From the NCBI RefSeq assembly GCF_033115175.1, contig NC_084827.1, positions 145,817,701 to 145,881,700 of the forward strand: 64,000 nucleotides of DNA, given 5' to 3'. The translations under genes were made by a program, and so were the position numbers. Shown one piece after another: positions 11,606 through 22,505 of this stretch. Positions within the stretch are counted from its first letter, which is position 1. The number at the start of each line of letters is the position of its first letter. The notes beneath the pieces were generated by a model that was given only the letters and a program-made list of their open reading frames with translations, had not been told where the DNA came from and made no database searches. This DNA comes from Lepus europaeus. Taxonomy: Eukaryota > Chordata > Mammalia > Lagomorpha > Leporidae.

Positions 11606-11948
11606 GAAAAAAACCCATTTGACAACAAAATACAGCCCGTCAAGAAATTGACAGAACTAAAGAATTAGTAATATGATAACAGGACTGGCAGTAAACACTG
11701 AATTCAACTAAATATAGAAAAAAGAGTAAACCTCTGGAGAAGCCAATGGATGCAGATCAGAATGTAGATGTTATAAACCCAAAGAAGTTAAAAAGAATCA
11801 GAGCAGCACCAAAAATCAGGAGACAAGAAGTATGAGAGCACTGGATCATCTCATTACCCATAACGAAGTCCATCCAAACCACTCACTCAACCTCTCCATT
11901 GATTCTCATCACCTATTGCATCTTTCTAACCTTGTAACGATGTTTTAG
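11606..11948. other. AT-rich unrecognised DNA
   Basis: A-rich + strand sequence with no recognised gene. It may be an old L1-like remnant, but no diagnostic motif was seen. Confidence 0.3.
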
Positions 11949-11961
11949 AAATGAATATGCA

Positions 11962-12295
11962 GCCGGCGCTGCAGCTCAATAGGCTAATCCTCCACCTTGC
12001 GGCGCCGGCACACCGGGTTCTAGTCCCAGTCAGGGGGCCGGATTCTGTCCCAGTTGCCCCTCTTCCAGGCCAGCTCTCTGCTGTGGCCCAGGAGTGCAGT
12101 GGAGGATGGTCCAAGTGCTTGGGCCCTGCACCCCATGGGAGACCAGGAGAAGCACCTGGCTGCTGCCATCGGATCAGCGCGGTGCGCTGGCCACAGCAGG
12201 CCGGCCACGGCAGCCATTGGAGGGTGAACCAATGGTGAAAGGAAGACCTTTCTCTCTGTCTCTCTCTCTCTCACTGTCCACTCTGCCTGTCAAAA

Positions 12296-12379
<84 letters not shown>

Positions 12380-12390
12380 GAAAGAAAGAA
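11962..12390 (+). mobile_element. Young CSINE2-like SINE ending in (AAAG)n
   Basis: The head AGCCGGCGCTGCAGCTCAAT, the extra GTCAGGGGGCCGGATTC block and CTCTGCCTGTCAAAAAAG mark the young GC-rich subfamily. The tail has expanded into an AAAG microsatellite of about 95 bp (12294-12390). AGAAATGAATATGC occurs both before it (about 11948) and after it (12388). Confidence 0.92.
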
Positions 12391-12403
12391 ATGAATATGC
12401 GTT

Positions 12404-12716
12404 GGGGCCAGTGCTGTGGTACAGTGGGTGAAGCCGCTGCTTGAGACGCTGCCCCCACACATCAGAGCGATGGTTAAAGTCCTGGCTGCTCCACCTCTGC
12501 TCCAGCTCCCTGTGAATGCAGCTGGGAAGGCAGGAAAAGATGACCCAAGTCTGGGGCCCTGCCACACATGTGGGAAACTCGGATGGAGTTCCTGGCTCCC
12601 AGCTTCAGGAGCCCAACCCAGGCTGTTGCTGCCATGTGGGGAATAAGCCAGTGAATACAAGATCTCTCTCCCTCTCTGTTGAGCTCCCTTCAAAATAAAT
12701 AATCCTTAAAAAAATA
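12404..12716 (+). mobile_element. CSINE inserted beside the preceding SINE
   Basis: Head GGGGCCAGTGCTGTGGTAC, core CTGGGAAGGCAGGAAAAG, tail AAAATAAATAATCC. It is followed by a third, slightly diverged copy of the target repeat (AGAAATGAACATG, about 12718). Confidence 0.88.
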
Positions 12717-12718
12717 AA

Positions 12719-12954
12719 GAAATGAACATGTCTTGTCATTCAGGGCATTCAGGGACTAATATTTGTAGTCAATTTTATCTGAGTTCCTTTCTTGTGTTAT
12801 GTTCAGGTAAAACCAACACTAATACTTTTAATGTTTTAATATTTTTCAAAGTGTACACAATATGATCATCCTACTATAAAATTAGAGAGACAGACCTGGA
12901 ATATATTTATCAAGTGTAGTTAATTGGTTATTTTTGGACAATAATAGCAAAATA
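12719..12954. other. AT-rich unrecognised DNA
   Basis: No repeat family or gene recognised between two SINE clusters. Confidence 0.35.
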
Positions 12955-12959
12955 GCTAA

Positions 12960-13255
12960 CTTTTTAAAGATTTATCTAAAAGGCAGAGGGACCAAGAGAG
13001 AGATGAAGAAATCTTCCATCCATGGGGTTTACTCCCCAAAATGCCCACCACAGCCTGGGCTGGGTCAGGCCAAAGTTGGGAGTCAAGAGCCCCATCCAGG
13101 TCTCCAATGTGGGTGGCAGGAACCCAAGTACTTGAGCCATCATCTGCTGCCTTGCCAGCACATTAGCAGGGAGCTGCATCAGAGGTAGAGGGGCTGGGAC
13201 TTGAACCAGCAATCCAATGCAATGACTTAACCCACTGTACCACAGCACCTATCCC
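12960..13255 (-). mobile_element. CSINE (older), antisense
   Basis: TTTAAAGATTTATCTAAAAG tail, TTCCATCCATGGGGTTTACT, CATTAGCAGGGAGCTGC, CCACTGTACCACAGCACC. Diverged. AGCTAACTTTTT precedes it and AGCTAATTCTTTTT follows. Confidence 0.85.
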
Positions 13256-13269
13256 AGCTAATTCTTTTT

Positions 13270-13620
13270 CTTTTTTAAAGATTTATTTATTTATTTGAAA
13301 GTCAGAGAGAAAGTTACACAGAGAGAGGAGAGGCAAAGAGAGAGGGGGAAGGGGGGAGAGGTCTTCCATCTGCTGGTTCACTCCCCGATTGGCCGCAATG
13401 GCCAGAGCTGTGCCAATCCAAAGCCAGGAGCCAGGAGCTTCCTCTGGGTCTTCCCATGTGGGTACAGGGGCCCAAGGACTTGGGCCATCTTCCACTGCTT
13501 TCCCAGGCCATAGCAAAGAGCCGAATTGGAAGTGGAGCAGCCGTGACTTGAACCGGTGCCCATATGGGATGCCAGCACTGCACGCAGTGGCTTTACCTGC
13601 TACATCACAGCACCTGCCCC
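13270..13620 (-). mobile_element. CSINE, antisense, next to another
   Basis: Full-length reversed copy (AAGATTTATTTATTTATTTG to CATCACAGCACCTGCCCC). It is flanked by AGCTAATTCTT on both sides (13256 and 13621), the same target word used by the neighbouring SINE. Confidence 0.92.
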
Positions 13621-13629
13621 AGCTAATTC

Positions 13630-13845
13630 TTACTGTGAACACAGCAGGTGTCAGGAACTATGTTAGATACTTTACCATGTATCTACAAATTTGTTTCTCA
13701 AAAGATTCCTAGAGTAGATACTTTGGTCACCCCATTTTTCGGATATGGGAGGGAGTCATAGGAATGCTTGCTAGAACTACACAAATGGTAAATGGGAGCA
13801 CTAAGAGCCAAACCTGGAACTAAGGGTCAGGGTCTGTGTTCTTCG
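13630..13845 (+). repeat. MIR-type ancient SINE
   Basis: GTGTCAGGAACTATGTTAG, TCACCCCATTTTTCGGATAT and CACTAAGAGCCAAACCTGG follow the MIR order. Heavily diverged. Confidence 0.65.
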
Positions 13846-13954
13846 TTATCATCTTGGATTGCTTCTACACTCAAAGGTAGCTACAGCATTTGTGGCTTTC
13901 CTTGTATGTGAATTTTTAATTAAGGATCATGAGTCTTTTTTTAAAAAAGTCATC

Positions 13955-14305
13955 AGTGGGACCAGTGTTGTGGCATAGTGGGTAAAGCCACTGCCTGCGA
14001 TGCTAGCATCCTATATGGGCACCGGTTCATCTCCCAGCTGCTCCAGTTCTGATCCAGCTCCCTGCTAATGGTTTGAGAAAAGCAGTGGAAGATGGCCCAA
14101 GTACTTGGAACCCTGCTACCCACATGCCACCCATGTGGGAGACTCAGATGAAGCTCCTGGCTCCTGGCTTCAGCCTGGCTCAGCCCTGGCTGTTGTGGCC
14201 ATCTGGGGAGTGAACCAGTGGAAGGAAGTTCTCTCTCTATCTCTCTCTCTGTTTCTCCTTCTTTCTGTAACTCTTTCAAATAAATAAGTAAATATTTTTT
14301 AAAAG
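13955..14305 (+). mobile_element. CSINE with target-site duplication
   Basis: Head GGGACCAGTGTTGTGGCA, GAAGATGGCCCAAGTACTTG, tail AAATAAATAAGTAAATA. AAAAAAGTCAT occurs before and AAAGAAAAGTCATT after. Confidence 0.88.
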
Positions 14306-14935
14306 AAAAGTCATTACCAAAAAAATAAAAGAGCTTTTATTTGGAAAACAAGATAAATATTCTCAGATATTGCCAGGCCAATAGGGTAGAGTCCAAATCA
14401 TCCTCTCCACCCCATACCCAGCCCATCTAATCCAGGCAGACTTCTTGGAGGAAGTGTGTATGTGGCAGGGATTGGTGGAGGAGGCTTTCAGAGGATTTAC
14501 ATCTTAACAACTAGCATAGGTTTTGCAACAATAGGTGAACCAAACTTTAATGACAATCAATGCAAAGGAGAGATTGGAGATTCCAAACAGCCTATCTGTG
14601 TTTTATCAGCTCTGGGCAGATTAGCCAGAGGATCACCTCTGGGAGAGAAGAAACCATGCAATCAGATGAGAGCTCACACCACAGAGGGCCAAGGCCTGGG
14701 CTGCCTGGATAGCTTCCTGTCCCCATGACCAACCTGCTTCACGGTCTGAGTGCTACACAGAAGGGTGGTGACGGGGAGCCTCTGTCCCAGGAGGGCGGAG
14801 GAACAGCTTTTGTGTCCCCTAGGACTGGCGCCCACCTACACGTCCCATCCTTTTGACAAGTCCCCTTGTCAATGTCCCTCAGCCACCAAATGAACGACTA
14901 AAGGGGAGAGGAGAGGAAGTGCGTAGCCCCAGAAA
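14306..14935. other. Unrecognised intergenic DNA
   Basis: Unique sequence. A 90-codon + strand frame (14456-14728) has no recognisable features. Confidence 0.35.
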
Positions 14936-15235
14936 CAGAGAAAGACTGAGCGAGGGACAGAGCAAGTTAATAAATAAAACAAGAGCCTGAAGGGAAGCGC
15001 TGCTTTGTCAGAATATAAATATTTCCCTTCCCCTTTTATCTTTAATGTAGTGTGAGAAGCTTATTAAAGGCAAATGCACCGCGCTCCCCCGAGCCCTCGC
15101 GCCAGCCTCGCGGGGAGCTGCCTGTGGAACGGCTGCTCTAAACTCTTCCCTGCTGGAAGCGCCCAACAACGGGGAAGGGAGGCCATTGTGGCCAGAGGGG
15201 CCTTATCTGGATGGGCCGGGGGTCAGGTTATGTTA
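14936..15235. other. Candidate conserved non-coding element
   Basis: Repeat-free, with an AT-rich segment (TTTATCTTTAATGTAGTGTG, CTTATTAAAGGCAAATGC) running into a GC-rich one, then GGCCATTGTGGCCAG and GCCTTATCTGG. TAAT, GATA-type and SOX-type (ATTGTG) words cluster here. An enhancer role for the downstream gene is inference from composition and context only. Confidence 0.3.
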
Positions 15236-17110
15236 ATGGCCGGGAGATGCTGAGAGACGGAAGACCAGAGGACTGCGCCAAGGCTCGGGCAGACGGAGCT
15301 GGACTGCCCCTCGGCTCCACTGGTGAGGACAACCCAGAGTGAGACAAAGGGGACTCTGTCCAACAGGGGCAGCGCTGCGCACCTCACATCTCCAGGAGGA
15401 CGGCCGGCAAAACCCCAGTGCCATGGCAGGAGAGATGGCCCACTGACCGCCCTGAAAGCCCAGGCTGGGGCATTCACAGCCCGCATCCCGGCTCAACCTA
15501 GTAGAGTCTGGCACACGCTCGGTGCTCCTGAGTTTGAAAGGCAAGCGACAGGCAACGCATGGGGCTGGTTTACCACCCTATTGGCAGAGCCAAGTACAGG
15601 GACTGACCCATGACGCCATCCATGAATGAATGAATGAATGAAAGAACGCATGCATTCGAACCCAAGGAAGGGATCTCATTATCCATCTCACTGCCTCTCC
15701 AATGCTAGCCAAGATTCAGGTTCTGCCAGGCTTGGGGGTTCTCACATACTGCCGACCCTTTGGAGACAGCTAGGGATAAGCCTCCCAGCCACCAGGTGCC
15801 AGGGTGCAGCCAGAGGCTGGGCCGGGCGGTGAGGACAGCTAGAAGATGCCGCCATGGGTGCTTGTTCATTCACTCCTGTTTCCTCTGCTCTCCCGGCGTG
15901 GCTGCCCCTGGCTGCCCTACCCTTACACCCACCCTGCACATACCCACGAAGCTGTTTCTACGACAGACACTTTACAGATCTGCGTTTCCAGCTCTTTCCT
16001 AACCGAAGCAGGGTATTCCTTTACCTCCTCTCGCTTCACTAGGGTCTGCTGGCACGTCATAACCCTTAGGCACCGAAGTCATCATTCCTGCTACAGAACC
16101 TGTTGGGCACCCCCACTTCCTGCCCCCCTCCCTCCTCGTTTTGCCATCCTGTTGGGTGCCATTCTCACTGCCTTTGTGTCTAGCAGCCTTTCCCGCTGAA
16201 CCCCGTCAGGTTGGGGTAAAGACTGGGCTACGAGGCATTGCTATTCCACTGCGCTCAGCACCTTCAGGCCCAAGGACGCCGCGTGGCCATGTCTGTGGTA
16301 GGGCCGGTGTGGGCTGCACAGGTGGTGAACCACGCTTCGCCGGCTCCCAGGGACTTCCCTGCCCACTTCTTAAGTAGCCACGTAGCTGTCTGCAATCCCT
16401 GATTTAATATTCCAGCCCCTGCTTAAGGTCCACCCAGCCTCCCTCGGCCGCTGCCCGCATCTGCTTTGGGGGCTTAGAGCCTTGAGAGGGCCTATTTCCA
16501 GGGTTCCCACAAACGGTGCGGAGGAGCAGGCAGGCGCACAGGTATCTGAGGGGCGGCTGTGTGGGAGCAGGATTAAATGTGGACTGTGCAGATCAATGGA
16601 AGCCTTGGGGAGGCAGATTTCTGCTCAATATAATGAAGGCCTTTCTAACAATTAAAGCTGTCCAAGCAATGAAATGGGAACCCCTAACGAAAGCCCTGTC
16701 TCCAGGGGTTCAGGCAGAGGTGAGATCTCCGTAGGCAGAGAGGCTCACGGGCCAGGGCCTCACACCGTTCCACACGTGCCAGTGCGGTGCAGTGGCGCCT
16801 CCAAGTTCAAATCCCAGCCGCCAGCTACCAGCACTGCGATCCAGGGCCCATTATTCAGCCGAAGTCTCCATTGTGCCATCTGCAAAGACAGATGAAAACC
16901 CACGAGACTTTCTGGGCAACTGTGAGGGTTTTCTAATGTTTATCTAAAAGCACCTGTGTTTTTTAAACAGTCAGATGGTGCTCTAAGCCTTTGGGTACTG
17001 AAAGCCATTACTGGGTTATAGAAATCATAAAAGGGAAGCCACCAGTTTTCATTTTCTATGATATAGAACAGTACTGTTGTAATTAATTGGTTTGGATCTT
17101 TAAAAAAGAT
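15236..17110. other. Unique intergenic DNA, partly GC-rich
   Basis: A short (GAAT)n tract lies at 15622-15642. Mirrored open frames (15233-15613, 15742-16199) reflect composition. The stretch about 16605-16700 (CAATATAATGAAGGCCTTTC, AACAATTAAAGCTGTCC) looks non-repetitive and could be constrained. No gene recognised. Confidence 0.4.
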
Positions 17111-17115
17111 ATACA

Positions 17116-17386
17116 GGGGCTGGTGTTGTGGCGTAGCGGGTAAAGCCTCCGCCTGCAGTGTCAGCATCCCATATGGGCTCTTGGTGGAGTCCCAGCTGCT
17201 CTACTTCTGACCCAGCTCTCTGCTAATGCCCTGGGAAAGCAGTGGAGGATGTGCTTGGGCCCCTGTACCCACGTGGGAGACCTGGAAGAAGCTCCTGGCT
17301 CCTGGCTTCAGCCTGGCCCACCCCTGGCCATTGCAGCCATTTAGGGAGTGAACTAGCAGATGGAAGAATCTCTCTCTGTGTCTCTG

Positions 17387-17420
<34 letters not shown>

Positions 17421-17470
17421 ACTCTGTCTTTCAAATAAATAAAATAATTTTTTATAAAATTAGAAAAACA
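17116..17470 (+). mobile_element. CSINE with long CT microsatellite and target-site duplication
   Basis: Head GGGGCTGGTGTTGTGGCG; the pyrimidine tract has expanded to about 30 bp of CT (17389-17418); tail AAATAAATAAAATAA. GATATACAG occurs before (17107) and after (about 17482). Confidence 0.9.
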
Positions 17471-17489
17471 ACAACAAAAAATGATATAC

Positions 17490-18410
17490 AGCAGCCTGCG
17501 TTCAAGGGCATCATGAGATGGGCATAGGGTCGGTGCAGTGGGGTCTAGAGCTTGAGGGGGAAGAGATCGAGCTCGGCTCCTGTCATTGTTATTTTATACA
17601 CGCACTTCAGTGTTTAAGCTTTCAGAATTTAGGGTGAGGAAACCTATTTTAAACCAACAAATGTAACTGTATAAGGAAAAGGAGTAGAAAACATAATTTA
17701 TTTATTCAACAAATAAACACACACACTGTGGAAACACTCTTAGAAACACAAATAGGATTCGGACGTGGACACTGCCTGCCAGGGACTTGCCAGGTAGCAA
17801 ACAGCTGCTTCTGACCCTTCCACTTGTGAAAGCGGGCAGTGTAAATCTAGAATGTTCTGACATCCCTAGGCTCTGTAAATCTAGAATGTTCTGTCGGGTG
17901 TTTTGAATTGGCTCATGTTCCAAACGAAACGGGCAGTACAATAATCACAGCCTGGAAGTTGATCCTTCTGAGAAGTGTGCCCCTGGGGACTTCACTCTCG
18001 CCCCTGTTTTCCATCAGAATCAGTGAATTCTGGGTCCCTGGTGCCCAGGATCGAGAAGGGCATATTTTTTTTTTTTTTTTTTTTTGCTTCCCATTTATAC
18101 CAGCACAGTCCTTGATTCTGAAAGACCTGTGCCTAAGAGGGACGTGAGTGGAAATAAACACAGGATGCCCCAAATATCTTTTCTGTGGGTGTCAGCACCG
18201 AGTGGGAAAAGCAAGCTTTGGGCTCCAGAGCTCCTGTGGCCTGCAGCAACACACAAACAGGCATCCCTGGAGCTTATTAGCTCATTAGAGACATTCAGAT
18301 GGAAATGCGACTTTCCTCTGGCCCTGCCATTCCCGCTTCTGAGCCTACAGGACGCTGGCCACCTTCAGAGAAAACAGAACCCTTAGCTCGAACCTGCCTA
18401 GACCAGACTG
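17490..18410. other. Unique DNA with a short tandem duplication and poly-T
   Basis: Contains a 34-bp period duplication (TGTAAATCTAGAATGTTCTG at 17840-17859 and 17874-17893) and a T tract at about 18065-18085. No gene recognised. Confidence 0.45.
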
Positions 18411-18645
18411 CCAGTAATAATTACCCTTTGCTGAGCGACTACAATGTACCAGGCTCTAAGTTCACTATCTGCTCCCACTCGATCTTCACAGTCCTACGAA
18501 GCAGGCTATATTATTGTTATCACCCATTTTACAGGTGACGAAACTGAGGCCCACCAAAGTGAGGTAGCTTATCCGACACCACCTAATCAACTAGCTACCC
18601 AACAAGGGCTCAAATCGACAAAACCTGGGTGCTCAGTCAAGCCTC
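18411..18645 (+). repeat. MIR-type ancient SINE
   Basis: ACTACAATGTACCAGGCTC, CACCCATTTTACAGGTGACG, AAACTGAGGCCCACC and CAAGGGCTCAAATCG match MIR blocks well, making this one of the better preserved copies. Confidence 0.8.
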
Positions 18646-18980
18646 TCAGACTGCAAAGCTAAAGAAAGGGGAGAGGAGTGCCTGCGATACCAAAACTCAG
18701 AGCTTTCAAGAGTTACGGGAAAAACCATTCGCATTCCTCTCAGCAGTCGGAGCCTGTGAGGTGGACACTAGGGCAGGTGTCCTGTCCGCCTTGCCTGACC
18801 CAGCCTCCCACGGACATCCTGGCCTTGCGCGGCCTCCTGCACAGCTGGTCTCAGAAGAGGCGCACAGCAGGGCCCTCCCACTGAGGCTGCCCTGGGAAAC
18901 ACAAGCTCACCCCGTTTGCTCGGAATGTCTTCCCCTTCCTTTCTCTCCCACAGCTCTTTCTCTTCAAAGCAAGAACTGGC
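18646..18980. other. Unrecognised intergenic DNA
   Basis: No repeat or gene recognised. Open frames entering from the MIR and running into the next SINE (18629-19303) are chance read-through. Confidence 0.4.
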
Positions 18981-18983
18981 TGA

Positions 18984-19315
18984 GCCCAGCGCTGTGGTAT
19001 AGTGGGCTAAGCCTCTGCCTGCAGTGCTGGGATCCCATATGGACACCAGTTCGAGTCCCAGCTGCTCCACTTCCAATCCAGCTCTCTGCTATGGTCTTGG
19101 AAAGCAGTAGAAGATGGCCCAAGTCCTTGGGCCCCTGCACCCGCGTGGGAGACCTGGAAGAAGCTCCTGGCTCCTGGCTTTGGATCAGCCCAGCTCCAGC
19201 CATTGTGGCTATTTGGGGGAATAAACCAGTGGATGGAAGACCTTTCTCTATGTCTCTCCCTTTCTCTGTAACTATACTTCTCAAGTACATAAATAAATCA
19301 TAAAAAAAAAAGAAG
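18984..19315 (+). mobile_element. CSINE with target-site duplication
   Basis: Head CCCAGCGCTGTGGTATAG, full core, tail AAGTACATAAATAAATC plus A9. GCAAGAACTGGCT precedes it and GCGAGAACTGGCT follows, a 13-bp duplication with one mismatch. Confidence 0.9.
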
Positions 19316-19334
19316 AAGCGAGAACTGGCTTCAT

Positions 19335-19480
19335 GGTTTTGTTCTCCGACTTAGTACGTGTGTAACCTTGGCCCTCTCTATCTCCATCTGCAAAATGGAT
19401 TGAATAAAGAGTAGCTGTTTTTGAGGATCAAGATTCAAGGAACGCAGGTGAAGGACCCAGTACAAGGCCTGCCTCACTGT
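19335..19480 (-). repeat. MIR-like fragment
   Basis: GTGTGTAACCTTGGCCCTCT, CTCCATCTGCAAAATGGATT and ACCCAGTACAAGGCCTG resemble the central and 3' parts of MIR. Orientation is uncertain. Confidence 0.5.
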
Positions 19481-20235
19481 CAGCACGCTTAACGAAAATA
19501 GTAACTGTATGACTAACGCACACACTGGAGTCAGCTGGCGCTGAAGTCAGGACACCCCACCCCGAGGGCCAAAACCCAGCAAGGCCGATTCGGCGCTTTA
19601 AAGCCACAGGCCGCTCACAGCCGCCCCTGGGAGCCGCAGGCCCGGGAGGGGAAGAGCAGGGGTGAAGTTTCACAGGTACTCCACAGGCCCGTTTGCTGCC
19701 TTGAGAAGTCTGTCGCTGCTTTTGTTTATCTCTTCTCTAAATGTTTCCTCCTGGGCTGTTTTCAAAACTCCCCCGCTTTGGTAGCAGCTCTTGACAAGTC
19801 TGCTGGAGGCCGCGGCGCATGCTGCCAAAGCTCTCTGCAGACCCCCTTCCAGTCCCTTCCTGACAAGCCACAGCTGTGCGGTGCATCACAGCCGAGAAGG
19901 CCAAGTCACCCGCTTTCCCCGGGGCGGCTCCCAGGCACCAGCCCCACTCCGGGGCCGCTCCAGCCAGTCCCTCAGGTCTTCCACAGCCATCCCCAGCTGG
20001 AGGTGCCCAGGAAGCAGAGAGCATACAATTGGGCCCCTATGTGCAAGGTTCTTGGATAAAACAAAGGCCCAGGCAGCCAAACATGTGGTTTCCAGTTCCA
20101 GTTCTTTCTGTGCGCCTTTGGACAAACCATTCCACCACCCTGGCTGTGGTTTTCTTTCTCTATAAAATAAAGGGAGGAATTACTGAAACTTCGGACCCCT
20201 TCTGAAAAACGAATCCCTGCACCTTTGTAAATGTT
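19481..20235. other. GC-rich unique DNA
   Basis: GC-rich patch (about 19.5-20.0 kb) with mirrored open frames on both strands. No protein family recognised. Confidence 0.4.
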
Positions 20236-20239
20236 TGTT

Positions 20240-20873
20240 ATTCATTTTTGTTTATTTGAAAGCCTGAGTGACAGAGACAGAGATCGTTCATCCAATTGGT
20301 TCACTCCCTAAATTTTTCACTCCACAAATGGCCAGGTCTGGGCCACACTGAAGTCAGGAGCTAGGAACTCCATCAGGTCTCCCATAGGGGTGGCAGGGTC
20401 TCCAGGCCTTGAGCCATCGTCTGCTGCCTCCCGGTTGCGTTAGCAGGAGCCTGGACAGGAAGCAGAGGCGAGACTCGATCTCAGGCATCCCAGGTGGTGA
20501 AAAGGCTTAACCTGGAGTCAGTGCTGTGGCGCAGCACGTTAATGCCCTGACCTGAAGCACCAGCATCCAATATGGGTGCCGGTTCGAGACCGGCTGCTCC
20601 ACTTCCGATCCAGCTCTCTGCTATGGCCTGGGAAAGCAGTGGAAGATGGCCCAAGTCTTTGGGCCCCTGCACCCACGTGGGAGACCTGGAAGAAGCTCTT
20701 GACTCCCGGCTTTCGGATCGGTACAGCTCCAGCCTTTGCAGCCAACTGGGGGATGAACCATTGGATGGAAGACCTCTCTCTCTCTGCCTCTCCTCTCTCT
20801 GTGTAACTCTTTCAAATAAATAAATAAAATCTTAAAAAAAAGGCTAACCCTGCTGCACCACAACGCTCGCCAC
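20240..20873 (-). mobile_element. Old CSINE, antisense, interrupted by a younger SINE
   Basis: The antisense copy starts at TTTGTTTATTTGAAAGCCTG and runs to GTGGTGAAAAGGCTTAACC (about 20512). It resumes at GGCTAACCCTGCTGCACCAC and ends near 20873. The gap is filled by the + strand SINE at 20514-20841. Confidence 0.85.
20514..20841 (+). mobile_element. CSINE nested inside an older CSINE
   Basis: Full-length + copy (GAGTCAGTGCTGTGGCGC to AAATAAATAAATAAAATC). It is bracketed by AAGGCTTAACCT and AAGGCTAACCCT, the duplicated target from within the older SINE. Confidence 0.92.
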
Positions 20874-21535
20874 CGTTCTTCCACTCGCACCCTCCTCTCC
20901 AAACCACAGCGCAGGCTGGCTCCTAGCCCAGCACCAAACTCCTGCAATAACTGAGACAAACTCAAGGTCATCGTGGAAAGCCAGAATCCTCTGCGAAGCA
21001 AAGGGCTAAGATCTAACACGGCGGGGGCTTACACTGCCAGCAGGTCGCAGAGCGCTGCACACAGCCTAGGCTCCAGATGCATTGTCTTTAAGGAAACAAA
21101 AGGCCCTGTGGCTTCTTTTATACCCTGGACTTGAGCGCCCCTGTATTCCTTCGCTCCAATCAGTTTTTGAGCACCTGGGGCTCCATGCCTTGCTCATGGC
21201 ACTGTGGCTGCTTCGGGATTTAAACAAACGCCTGAGACGATAAACTATAAACAAAATAACTGGCCACTGAGGCAGGAGCTGGAGACAGGGAGAGATTCCT
21301 CCGCTTGTTAATGAGAGTTAGCTAGCAAAGAAAGGATTCTCTGTGCCCCACAGCCTCATGCTCTCCAAGCCAAGAGTCACACCATCCAACGGGGAAGGTC
21401 AGAACCCAGCCAGGACGGGCTGGGACTCACGCCAGTCCCAGTCCAGCTCACTTGTCACCTCTCCTAACCCCTCTTCTACCCGCCGCTTCCCTTTGGGGAC
21501 CTCACCAGGTTACGCTGGCCTCAGGTGAAGCCATC
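20874..21535. other. Unrecognised intergenic DNA
   Basis: No repeat family or gene recognised. Confidence 0.35.
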
Positions 21536-22055
21536 CTCAAATTAAATCACAAAAAGGGACCTCAGGTCTGTAATGATCTGTGTTTATTTAGTAAATGGGT
21601 TGATTGCCCTCATTTGTGGAGATTAAGGGTTAATTTCCCAACGCAAAGCCAACCGATTTCTGGAAGGGCCACCCCAGATAATTAAGAGGAAAACACAAAA
21701 TTCAAACGCCTCCCCCACACCGCCCGCCCCCGGCCCCCCCATTTTGGCCTTTTGGCGGCCTCCCTGCCAGGTAGCCACAGGCCCCAGGCTCACCGAGGCT
21801 GGGAGGAAGGATTTGGTAAACAAAGGCTTAGGAATTCCTTAGGCCCCTTTAACTGACATCTGGCAAATTCGAGATCACATAACAGTTTCTCTCTCCCCCT
21901 CTCCTGGCTTTGAAAGGCAAATGTTTTGAGGTTTGTGTTTTCTCCCATTCACAGAGGTTTTAATCAAGTGGAGTCAAACCACTTTGTCCACACCTAAATT
22001 GAAGGGCCAGGCTCTGGAGTTGAACGTGCTGTTTGTAATAATGGGGAGGAGAGAG
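21536..22055. other. Candidate conserved non-coding element
   Basis: Repeat-free and AT-rich, with many developmental-factor words: TGTGTTTATTTAGTAAA (forkhead-like), CAGATAATTAAGAGG (homeodomain TAATTA), GCTTTGAAAGG (TCF/LEF-like) and GTTTTAATCAAGTGG. About 9 kb upstream of FZD7. Conservation and function are inference. Confidence 0.32.
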
Positions 22056-22505
22056 GGGGAAAGGAGACTAAGTGGAAACGTGAGAGGGAAGAAAAGTGAC
22101 AGGCAAGTGGCCCTTGAGGGAGCACTCAGGGTGGGGGACAGGCGAGTGAGCCCGAGCTGCAGAGGCCCCAGCGCACTCGACAGAGCCTGCCTCGACTTCC
22201 AGGAAACACCCCCAGAAAATCCCCACTGTGAGAAGTCCTCACTTAGACAAGGAACCTCCAAACAGGACCGGGGCCAGCACAGCTGGGCCAGATCACAAAG
22301 CGGGGCTCCCCAGGGCCCACAGAGGTGAACCAGCCTGCCTCAGGAGTCGGGCCCAGCCTGGCGAAGGCTCCCCCAGTCTTGGGTTCTCACCTCCTCAGCT
22401 GGTTCCCCAGGGGAGACAAAGGCGCAAGTCCGTCTCACCCGCTTGGGAAGCTGGTAAGATGACGTCATCTATCGCCCCCAAGGAAACACACACACTTTTC
22501 ACCCT
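22056..22505. other. Unrecognised intergenic DNA
   Basis: Unique sequence with no gene recognised. Open frames on both strands lack recognisable features. Confidence 0.35.

Noticed and set aside
12174-12693. Open frames rich in SFFLSF or KERKKE repeats
   Set aside because: These are translations of the AAAG microsatellite and SINE tails.
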